Below, piece by piece: positions 1 through 5,714 of a stretch of DNA of 10,939 nt; the stretch's first letter is position 1, and each line of letters starts with the position of its first letter. The translations under genes and the position numbers were made by a program. The notes below the pieces were generated by a model that worked only from the letters and a program-made list of their open reading frames with translations, made no database searches and had not been told where the DNA came from. The DNA is taken from the NCBI GenBank assembly GCA_002509325.1, contig DADO01000005.1, positions 1-10,939 of the forward strand, read 5' to 3'. The stretch comes from Methanosarcina sp. UBA402. Lineage in GTDB: Archaea; Halobacteriota; Methanosarcinia; Methanosarcinales; Methanosarcinaceae.

Positions 1-4
1 GGAA

Positions 5-1309
5 TTATTCACCGCCGTTGACATGTCTAACCTGTAAAAGAAATTGACTATTTTGATTTAATTCATTACCCAACTCTTCAAATTGGGTCCCCTTCGTTTG
101 CTCACTAATTATTTCTGTTTTCTTTTGAATCTCTTCAAGAAACTCTTTTAGATTTCTGTCTAGAATAGGCAGGCCTTTTCTCAGAGCAATTGTTGCAAAA
201 GGTGTTATTTCTTCAGCATCTTTCATGAGTTCTGATGCTCGATCACAGTATTTTCTGTAGAAACTAAGCTCATTTTTCATTGCTTCTAAGTCCAAATTTT
301 CTACATTCTGTACTTGTTTTAAGGCATTCGCAAGGTTATTAACAGCTTCAAAGAGTAATTCTTTGCTTTTTGAGCCCTCAATTGCGTCTTTTGCTTCTGC
401 CAGATATTTATCCACTTCTTCTTTTGCTTCCTGCTTTTTGAAAAGTATTGTATGGAAAGAACGATAAAAAGGAAGACAAAACCGTGACGGACTCAAAAAA
501 ACAGATTCCGTTGATGCTTTCTCAAAGAATTCGATAGCTTTCTCAAAGAATTCGATAGCTTTCTCTAGTTCTTTTCTGTAATCTTCTTCTCTTTCTGTTT
601 GGGATGCATTGAATATAAAAACTTTTCCAAGAGAACGATATGTTTCAGACCTAATCACCCGATCCTCATCATTAGCCAATCTATAAAGATCTTTCAATGC
701 CATTTCTTTATTTGGTATATGAGAGTAAGAAGATCCAAGGGTTACGGCTGCAACTCCTCTCACACTGTTATCTTCATCGTAAGTAAGTCTATGTAGGTCA
801 CTCCACACACTTTCTTTGTCAGACACATGAGAAAATGCAGATCGGAGAGATTTTGCTGCCATTCCTCTTATATTATTGTTTTCATCATAAGTCAGTCTAT
901 GCAGGTCACCCCACGCCTGTTGTTGATCTGGAATTTTTGAAAAAACTATACCTATAGCAAAAGCTGCCACCCACTTCACATCATTGTCAATATCTCTAGT
1001 CCGCTTATGTAAGTCATTCCATGCCTGTTGTTGATCTTGAATACAATAAAAAAGTTCGCTTAGCACAAGAGTTGCAAACCGTCTAACATCACTGTTATCA
1101 TCTTTTATTAGTTTATGCAGGTCGTTTCCGGCCATTTCTTTATCGGGCAATGATAAAAAATTACTTCTTAATTTCTCCAGCGCTTTAATACGTTCTTTTG
1201 GATAGTCGCTGCATCGTAGATTGTGAATTCTCTCTTGTATTAACTCCTGCTTCATCAGCTTTTGATCTATCAACTGCCTAACACCATAAGTTCCGATAAA
1301 TCTTAACAC
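5..1309 (-). CDS. HEAT-repeat protein with helical C-terminal half
   Basis: A 434-residue protein with no recognisable enzyme motif. From about residue 58 to 232 it is built of five repeats. The Asp-Leu pair that opens the core (DLHKL, DLHKR, DLHRL, DLHRL, DLYRL) recurs at residues 63, 99, 135, 171 and 207, an exact 36-residue period. Each unit continues D-x-[DN]-x-x-[VI]-[RK] into a second helix, as in HEAT/PBS-lyase-like solenoids, which usually act as protein-binding scaffolds. The rest (about 240-434) is charged, probably helical or coiled-coil. The start used is a GTG at 1309. No Shine-Dalgarno precedes it, and an ATG at 1255 (residue 19, MKQEL) is an alternative that keeps every repeat. 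Similar Methanosarcina proteins occur as multi-member families; from memory some extend further at the C-terminus, so this one may be a shortened member. Partner and function are unknown. It is transcribed away from the neighbouring hydrolase gene. Confidence 0.8.
   Translation of the reverse strand: MLRFIGTYGVRQLIDQKLMKQELIQERIHNLRCSDYPKERIKALEKLRSNFLSLPDKEMAGNDLHKLIKDDNSDVRRFATLVLSELFYCIQDQQQAWNDLHKRTRDIDNDVKWVAAFAIGIVFSKIPDQQQAWGDLHRLTYDENNNIRGMAAKSLRSAFSHVSDKESVWSDLHRLTYDEDNSVRGVAAVTLGSSYSHIPNKEMALKDLYRLANDEDRVIRSETYRSLGKVFIFNASQTEREEDYRKELEKAIEFFEKAIEFFEKASTESVFLSPSRFCLPFYRSFHTILFKKQEAKEEVDKYLAEAKDAIEGSKSKELLFEAVNNLANALKQVQNVENLDLEAMKNELSFYRKYCDRASELMKDAEEITPFATIALRKGLPILDRNLKEFLEEIQKKTEIISEQTKGTQFEELGNELNQNSQFLLQVRHVNGGE
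519..560. repeat. Perfect 21-bp tandem duplication inside the HEAT-protein gene
   Basis: The 21-bp unit at 519-539 is repeated exactly at 540-560. It stays in frame and duplicates seven residues, giving FEKAIEFFEKAIEFFEKA in the protein around residues 247-265. Because the two copies are identical at the DNA level, including third codon positions, the duplication is probably recent. Confidence 0.9.
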
Positions 1310-1550
1310 TTAAAACGGTTTCTTTTAAAATAGTTTCTTTTTGTGTTTTAAGATCCATAAGTAAGGTTCACTAAAAAGAATTTCAGAGAAAAGCTTCCAC
1401 TTTACCTTTTTGTTCATCGCTTTAAGACAAAATCCTGAAAAGACTTAAATTTCGATACTTCCTTGTTTTTATAAACAAACCAATACATTACGAGGCTACT
1501 GTTTTTCCCTAACCTTAAATACCTTAAGCATTATCTCTTCAACGATTTGT
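1310..1550. promoter_or_regulatory. Divergent AT-rich promoter region between the HEAT gene and the MBL gene
   Basis: This 241-bp stretch separates two divergently transcribed genes and holds no credible ORF. A TATA-like TTTTTATAA lies at 1466-1474. It overlaps an inverted repeat, TTGTTT (1463-1468) and AAACAA (1473-1478), and would place a plus-strand transcript start near 1500. A second AT-rich element (CTTAAATACCTTAAG, 1514-1528) sits about 25-35 bp before the GTG at 1551 and could instead drive a nearly leaderless message. For the minus-strand gene, TTTTAAAA around 1324-1331 is TATA-like, but it is closer to the GTG start than usual, which slightly favours the internal ATG at 1255. All assignments are by eye. 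Confidence 0.4.
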
Positions 1551-2573
1551 GTGATTTCTAAAAATCTTATTGATCTTGGTGTGCTGGCGCTCAGGCAGCG
1601 TAATTCTCGCGGGACTTTTAAACCGCATGTTTCAATCCGGTTCAGGGATAATGCCGGGGATTTGCGCACCTTTTCAGTTGATACTACCAGGACACTGGGA
1701 AAACGTCTCCAGCCCGATGCATATCTGATCACCCATGCCCATTCAGACCATCACGGAAAATCAGCTATGCTCTCTCCCAATGCCGTGTGTTCGGAAAAAA
1801 CAGCGTTGGCACTTGAAATCAGGCACGAGCGGAAATATGCGGGCAGCGTGTACAGGCTTGGAGATGAAATCGACATACAAGGAACAAAGATAAAGACCTT
1901 CCCTACACAGCATGCAGCAGGTGCGACTGCTTTTTACTGGGAAAACGAGGTAGGGACAAGGATTCTGGTTACAGGGGACGTTAAAGACGCAAGCGGGCTT
2001 CCTCCCTGTGATGTCCTTATTACCGAAGCTAATTATGGCGATCCGGGAGATCCCTCCTGTCATTTTGCAGATGACCTTGAAAGTATGAAATCTGCCCTTT
2101 TTGATAGCGGGCCTGTTGCCTTTGGAGCATATGAATTTGGGAAAGCCCAGCGCGCAGTCGAACTCATAAGAGACTTTGGGTACGACGGGGCCATCCATAT
2201 GGAAGCCAGGACAAGGGCTCTTACTCGCAGCATGCTTGAAGACGCCGGGGAGCTGACAGGGCTAGGCTCCGAAGAAGAAGATGACGGGGTTTTCGTAGTT
2301 GCTCCCTGGGGCCTTAACAAGCTTCCCTGGAACATGAAAAAATATGTGCTCAGCTGCCGCATGGAGTATCCTTACCCCATAATCAAGATAAGCGATCATC
2401 TTGACGCCTGCGGGCTTGAGAATATGGTCAGGAAACTATCTCCTGAAGTCACGCTTGTTTATCACCCGAGCGGACACCGACCTTCAAAATTTTCAAAACA
2501 TTTAAATTCAATAGGAATCGATTCGATATCCATAGATCAGATAGGTAATGTTTTAAGCAATGACTTTATTTAA
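1551..2573 (+). CDS. Metallo-beta-lactamase fold hydrolase, beta-CASP/YSH1-like (putative nuclease)
   Basis: A 340-residue MBL-fold hydrolase. The zinc motif HAHSDHH is at residues 62-68, a further metal ligand is likely His121 (PTQHA), and Asp143 (VTGDVKD) fits motif IV. The C-terminal half contains YEFGKAQ (about residue 194-200), SDHLD (281-285) and YHPSGH (304-309). These resemble the beta-CASP motifs of nucleases related to CPSF73/YSH1, RNase J and DNA-ligase-associated exonucleases (COG1236-like). The protein is shorter than typical archaeal aCPSF proteins and has no KH domains. The likely role is single-strand RNA or DNA processing in the cytoplasm; substrate unknown. The start is GTG at 1551: no ATG, GTG or TTG occurs in frame upstream to at least 1464, and no clear Shine-Dalgarno is present, so the start is moderately certain. 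The N-terminus (ISKNLIDLGVLALRQR) precedes the MBL core normally. It stands alone, with no ligase or helicase gene adjacent. Confidence 0.82.
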   Translation: MISKNLIDLGVLALRQRNSRGTFKPHVSIRFRDNAGDLRTFSVDTTRTLGKRLQPDAYLITHAHSDHHGKSAMLSPNAVCSEKTALALEIRHERKYAGSVYRLGDEIDIQGTKIKTFPTQHAAGATAFYWENEVGTRILVTGDVKDASGLPPCDVLITEANYGDPGDPSCHFADDLESMKSALFDSGPVAFGAYEFGKAQRAVELIRDFGYDGAIHMEARTRALTRSMLEDAGELTGLGSEEEDDGVFVVAPWGLNKLPWNMKKYVLSCRMEYPYPIIKISDHLDACGLENMVRKLSPEVTLVYHPSGHRPSKFSKHLNSIGIDSISIDQIGNVLSNDFI

Positions 2574-2595
2574 GGCTATGAAATTCAGCTTTAAT

Positions 2596-2630
2596 AATTT
2601 AATTTAATTTAATTTAATTTAATTTAATTT
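2596..2630. repeat. Pentanucleotide microsatellite (AATTT)7
   Basis: Seven exact head-to-tail copies of AATTT fill 2596-2630. Partial matches on both sides (TTAAT before, AAA after) show that the array is decaying at its edges. It lies just 3' of the MBL gene stop codon, in non-coding DNA. Such arrays are prone to slippage, so copy number may vary between strains. Confidence 0.95.
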
Positions 2631-2860
2631 AAATCGTTTGCTTTCAACAAACTAATTTAATTATCCAATTCCAATAATCTTATTTCAAATAATTTAGTTC
2701 AATAACTTAATTCAATAATTAAATTCTAATAATTTAAATATAATGATTTTAATCTGATAGCTCAAATTTATCAATTCAAACCTTAAATAATTCAGGTCTA
2801 ATTTTTTACTTAGATTAGATCCTGACTACGATTGCATCCCGGGAATGTTAATTGCCGTTC

Positions 2861-2865
2861 AGGAG
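2861..2865 (+). promoter_or_regulatory. Ribosome binding site supporting the TTG start at 2876
   Basis: AGGAG at 2861-2865 matches the archaeal anti-Shine-Dalgarno sequence and lies 10 nt before the TTG at 2876. An upstream in-frame TTG at 2852 would place this motif inside the coding sequence and has no such site, so 2876 is preferred. Confidence 0.65.
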
Positions 2866-2875
2866 AGTATACAGC

Positions 2876-3289
2876 TTGAGTAAGCGAAACCCAAAGTCAA
2901 AGTTTAGAAAGGAGCCCGCAGAACTTACACAAACTGCTGCAGAAAGTCCTGTAGCAAAGATTGAGACTCCAGAAAAGAAGAGCCAGATTAAGGAAAGGAC
3001 GCCTGAAGAAAAACAAAAGGAATACAGGGACGGAGTTATAAAAACAATTGTCTCTTCAATACTTGGAATTATCTCCGGAGTTATAATGTTCAGCAAGTAT
3101 GGGGCAGGCGAAGATCGGCCTTGGTATGCCATATTAATGATTGTCATAGGGATTACATATTTCGTCCAGAAGCTTATCTATCCTCAACTCAAGATTGATA
3201 CAAAAGAGTTCAAATTCAAGGACTGGTTTTACGTAGAGTTTATAGTTATTGATTTCTTCCTTGTTGTCTGGACTCTCCTCCTGAATTAA
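2876..3289 (+). CDS. Small three-TM membrane protein, possibly archaeal EMC6-like
   Basis: A 137-residue protein beginning MSKRNPKSKF at a TTG behind AGGAG; starting at the TTG at 2852 would add eight residues. Residues 1-52 are hydrophilic and very rich in Lys, Glu and Pro, so probably cytoplasmic and flexible. Three hydrophobic segments follow: about 54-73 (VIKTIVSSILGIISGVIMF), 82-101 (PWYAILMIVIGITYFVQKL) and 117-136, ending WTLLLN at the C-terminus. Charged linkers DTKEFKFKD separate segments two and three. The size, three-TM layout and the conserved-looking tail remind me of the archaeal EMC6-like family, relatives of a subunit of the eukaryotic ER membrane protein insertion complex. 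That match is from memory and tentative; without it the gene is a hypothetical membrane protein. It is followed at once by an eight-T run, consistent with a single-gene transcript. Confidence 0.7.
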   Translation: MSKRNPKSKFRKEPAELTQTAAESPVAKIETPEKKSQIKERTPEEKQKEYRDGVIKTIVSSILGIISGVIMFSKYGAGEDRPWYAILMIVIGITYFVQKLIYPQLKIDTKEFKFKDWFYVEFIVIDFFLVVWTLLLN

Positions 3290-3300
3290 TTTTTTTTGAT
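3290..3300 (+). terminator. T-run terminator after the membrane protein gene
   Basis: An uninterrupted run of eight T residues starts within a few bases of the stop codon. In archaea a U-rich tract alone often ends transcription, so this probably terminates the small membrane protein gene; the hairpin at 3318-3359 may be a backup. Confidence 0.5.
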
Positions 3301-3317
3301 ATTCTTTCCTGAACTGC

Positions 3318-3359
3318 AAAAAAGCTTTCTCAAACTTGAGGCCTTTTATAGGCTTTTTT
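3318..3359 (+). terminator. Hairpin plus T6, terminator-like
   Basis: AAAAAAGC (3318-3325) is the exact reverse complement of GCTTTTTT (3352-3359). Inside it a tighter hairpin, GCCT (3341-3344), loop TTTAT, AGGC (3350-3353), is followed directly by six T residues. Either fold gives an intrinsic-terminator shape downstream of the membrane protein gene. A further small hairpin, AGGC/GCCT with loop TTCT, follows at 3365-3376. Confidence 0.5.
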
Positions 3360-3441
3360 ATTATAGGCTTCTGCCTGTTCTGTAATAGTCCAACGGTTCA
3401 TATACCATAGCAACACTTCATAATCGATATATTTGTATTTG

Positions 3442-3530
3442 TACAATAAATATTTCAAAAATTATACAATAAATATCTCATCTCAAATTAATACAATGAA
3501 TACCTCAAATTTATATGATAAATCTCTCAA
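3442..3530. repeat. Four degenerate direct repeats, TACAATAAATATCTCA-like
   Basis: Related units begin at 3442 (TACAATAAATATTTCA), 3465 (TACAATAAATATCTCA), 3492 (TACAATGAATACCTCA) and 3513 (TATGATAAATCTCTCA). Spacing is irregular at 23, 27 and 21 bp, and variable CAAATT-type linkers lie between. They are too short and too irregular for CRISPR. They could be decayed tandem repeats or clustered protein-binding sites. Confidence 0.6.
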
Positions 3531-3536
3531 CAGGTA

Positions 3537-3618
3537 CCGTTACCATAAACGGAGCGGGGTTTGATCGCCCGCCATATCACATTATCGTGCTGTGACAATT
3601 GCTTTCTACAATAAGCAA
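3537..3618 (+). other. Cluster of four inverted repeats; candidate structured RNA or leader
   Basis: Four non-overlapping perfect inverted repeats follow one another. They are CCGTT/AACGG (3537-3541, 3548-3552), GCGGG/CCCGC (3554-3558, 3568-3572), TCACA/TGTGA (3577-3581, 3591-3595) and TTGCTT/AAGCAA (3599-3604, 3613-3618). Loops are 6, 9, 9 and 8 nt. A TATA-like TTTATATG at 3510-3517 lies about 25 bp before the first stem, the usual archaeal spacing. The segment could be an independent small RNA or part of a long leader of the RLI1 gene. Strand and transcription are inferred. Confidence 0.3.
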
Positions 3619-3646
3619 ATATCTATATTGTTATGCGCCTCGCTTG

Positions 3647-3657
3647 AAAAAATATAG
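3647..3657 (+). promoter_or_regulatory. TATA-like element upstream of RLI1
   Basis: AAAAAATATAG lies about 80 bp before the ATG at 3735 and would give a transcript start near 3682 with a leader of roughly 50 nt. A weak GGGGA before the ATG (around 3725) could act as a ribosome binding site. Confidence 0.4.
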
Positions 3658-3734
3658 AAGGCACGCCATTTCATCTTATCTAAAAATCAAGATATCTTAA
3701 AATCAAGGAAAAAACGTAGTTTTCGGGGACTATC

Positions 3735-5501
3735 ATGAGAATAGCTATACTTAATAAAGATAGGTGTCAGCCTAGACGATGCAGTAATGAGTGCGAGAAA
3801 TACTGTCCAAGGGTCAGAACAGGGGACGAGACGATTGTTTTTGAGGAGAACGGAAAACCCGTCATCTCCGAGGAACTCTGTGTAGGCTGCGGAATTTGCG
3901 TTAACAAATGCCCATTTAAAGCTATTATGATCATAGGGCTTCCTGAAGCTCTGAAGGAGCCAACTCACAGGTATGGGCAAAACGGTTTTGCCCTTTTTGG
4001 GCTGCCTGTACCCAGAGTAGGAAAGGTAACAGGAATTCTCGGCCCTAACGGAATTGGAAAAAGTACGTCAGTCCAGATTCTTTCAGGAGCTTTGATTCCC
4101 AACTTCGGACAGGAAAAAGGCGATTGGGATACTGTGCTTGAACACTATGCCGGCACTGCACTTTATGATTACTTTAAAGCTGTCGTGGATGGGAAGGTCC
4201 GGGTTTCCCAGAAACCCCAGTACGTAGACCTGATCCCTAAAGCTTTCAAAGGGAAAACCTCTGAACTGCTCGAAAAAACTGATGAGAGAGGAATTCTTAA
4301 TGAGCTTATCGACTACCTTGACTTAAAAAGCATAGTCGATAGGAAAATCTCGGAATTGAGCGGTGGGGAACTGCAGCGCGTGGCAATTGCAGCATGTGTA
4401 GCAAAGGATGCACAATTCTACTTCTTTGACGAAATTAGCCCCTATCTTGACATCTACCAGAGAATTAATGTTGCCCGCCTGGTTCAGAAGATTTCAGAGG
4501 ACAGGGCTGTGCTCGTAGTAGAGCATGACCTTGCAGTCCTGGACATGCTCACAGACGTAATTCACATTGCCTATGGAGAGCCTGCCGCCTTCGGTGTGGT
4601 AACTCTCCCAAAAAGTGTACGTGTAGGAATTAACCAGTACCTAAAAGGCTACCTCCCTGAAGAAAATATAAGGATCCGACCTGAAGCCATTAAATTTGAA
4701 GTCCATCCCCCAAGAGAAGACTACCAGTTAAAGTCTATGGTTACCTTTAACAGTTTTTCAAAGAAATTCGGGGACGGCTTCTCCCTGAAAGCCACTGGCG
4801 GTAGCCTTCGGGAAGGTGAGGTACTCGGAATAGTGGGCCCGAATGGGATAGGAAAGTCAACCTTCGTAAAGGTGCTTGCAGGAGAAATCAAGCCTGATGA
4901 GGGGGATCCCGGCATAGAAGTCAAAATCTCTTACAAGCCTCAGTACATTAAAGCCGATATCCCTATGCGTGTACAGGACTTCCTGCGGGGAATCTCAAGA
5001 CAGTTTGGGACCAGCTACTACGAGGTTGAGATTTCTAACCCACTCCAGCTTGAAAAGATTTATGACAGCCTTATTACAGACCTCAGCGGCGGAGAACTGC
5101 AAAGAGTTGCGATTGCAGCCTGCCTTTCCAAGGAAGCCGATCTCTATATTCTGGACGAGCCCAGCGCCCATCTGGATGTTGAGCAGCGTTCCATGGTCAC
5201 AAGAGTTCTCAACCGCTTTGCCGAAAGCAACCAGAAGACAGCCCTCGTTGTAGACCACGACATCTACATGATAGATATGTTGAGTCAGCGCCTCATGGTT
5301 TTTGAAGGAAAGCCATCGGTATACGGTGAAGCGCACGGCCCGTTCAGCATGGAAGACGGTATGAACAAATTCCTGAAAAACCTGGGTATAACCTTCCGCA
5401 GGGATGAGGAAACAAGGCGCCCGCGTGTGAATAACCTGGGTTCAAGGCTTGACCGGGAACAGAAAGAAAGTGGAAATTACTATTACTCGGCAAGCAGTTA
5501 A
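3735..5501 (+). CDS. rli1: ABCE1/RLI1 ribosome-recycling ATPase
   Basis: A 588-residue twin-ATPase that, in archaea and eukaryotes, splits post-termination 70S/80S ribosomes after the release factor aRF1 or aPelota. The N-terminal domain binds two [4Fe-4S] clusters: Cys11, 16, 20, 24 (ferredoxin-like with CP) and Cys49, 52, 55, 59 (CVGCGICVNKCP). NBD1 has Walker A GPNGIGKST at 103-111, signature LSGGELQR at 208-215, Walker B with Asp232-Glu233, and the switch His in VVEHD. NBD2 repeats these: GPNGIGKST at 368-376, LSGGELQR at 450-457, Asp474-Glu475, and VVDHD. The two signatures are identical, as usual for this family, and the length is typical. The start ATG at 3735 gives the expected MRIAILNKD N-terminus. 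No key residue is missing. The protein is soluble and ribosome-associated. It stands between gaps of about 445 bp and 213 bp and is probably transcribed alone. Confidence 0.97.
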   Translation: MRIAILNKDRCQPRRCSNECEKYCPRVRTGDETIVFEENGKPVISEELCVGCGICVNKCPFKAIMIIGLPEALKEPTHRYGQNGFALFGLPVPRVGKVTGILGPNGIGKSTSVQILSGALIPNFGQEKGDWDTVLEHYAGTALYDYFKAVVDGKVRVSQKPQYVDLIPKAFKGKTSELLEKTDERGILNELIDYLDLKSIVDRKISELSGGELQRVAIAACVAKDAQFYFFDEISPYLDIYQRINVARLVQKISEDRAVLVVEHDLAVLDMLTDVIHIAYGEPAAFGVVTLPKSVRVGINQYLKGYLPEENIRIRPEAIKFEVHPPREDYQLKSMVTFNSFSKKFGDGFSLKATGGSLREGEVLGIVGPNGIGKSTFVKVLAGEIKPDEGDPGIEVKISYKPQYIKADIPMRVQDFLRGISRQFGTSYYEVEISNPLQLEKIYDSLITDLSGGELQRVAIAACLSKEADLYILDEPSAHLDVEQRSMVTRVLNRFAESNQKTALVVDHDIYMIDMLSQRLMVFEGKPSVYGEAHGPFSMEDGMNKFLKNLGITFRRDEETRRPRVNNLGSRLDREQKESGNYYYSASS

Positions 5502-5586
5502 ATTTGGCATCAGTAGTAATGTTCAGAAATCGGCGTTCAGTAATCGATGTTCAGCACATAAAGTTCGAAATATCTTTAAGAAGCGG

Positions 5587-5614
5587 GGTTCCCTTTCCAG
5601 GGGACCAGGTTTTT
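5587..5614 (+). terminator. Hairpin with T run downstream of RLI1
   Basis: GGTTCCC (5587-5593) pairs with GGGGACC (5600-5606) through seven base pairs, one of them a G-U wobble, around a six-base loop TTTCCA. Five T residues follow at 5610-5614. It lies 85 bp after the RLI1 stop codon and about 100 bp before the helicase, so it probably separates the two transcripts. Confidence 0.5.
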
Positions 5615-5682
5615 GCAGAGCCTTTCGAAGAGGTTTCTGCAGATTCTAAATTTTTCAATACTGGCGTGCAATTCCAAAATAG

Positions 5683-5689
5683 TTTTTAT
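5683..5689 (+). promoter_or_regulatory. TATA-like element for the helicase gene
   Basis: TTTTTAT, preceded by the purine-rich AAAATAG, lies 26 bp before the helicase ATG at 5715. This spacing would start the transcript at or very close to the ATG. With no Shine-Dalgarno present, it suggests a leaderless mRNA. Confidence 0.4.
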
Positions 5690-5714
5690 CCAATGTGTGA
5701 GTTTCTGATTTTCA

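Larger units (their letters stand above)
2574..2875. other. AT-rich intergenic spacer with no gene
   Basis: Roughly 300 bp between the MBL gene and the small membrane protein gene. Almost all of 2580-2815 is A and T with scattered C. After a pure AATTT array at 2596-2630 the sequence continues as decayed variants of AATTTAATT and TTCAATAA. No ORF or clear structured RNA is visible. The final 60 bp (2816-2875) return to normal composition and end in the ribosome binding site of the next gene. The AT-rich tract may provide termination for the MBL gene and a promoter for the next; no single TATA box stands out. Confidence 0.6.
3360..3734. other. Intergenic region upstream of RLI1 with repeats and inverted repeats; no gene
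   Basis: No credible ORF is present. From about 3420 to 3530 the sequence is AT-rich and consists of degenerate direct repeats. From 3537 to 3618 it becomes locally GC-richer and carries four consecutive short inverted repeats. From 3620 to 3734 it is the probable core promoter and leader of the ABCE1 gene. The parts are listed separately. Confidence 0.6.

Noticed and set aside
3442..3530. Possible CRISPR-like array
   Set aside because: Units are degenerate, spacing is 21-27 bp with no unique spacers, and there are no cas genes nearby.
3554..3573. T-arm-like sequence (GCGGG stem, TTTGATC loop) suggesting a tRNA or tRNA-derived att site
   Set aside because: No matching acceptor, D-arm or anticodon arm is found upstream, the loop lacks the invariant C of TTC, and no integrase gene is present.
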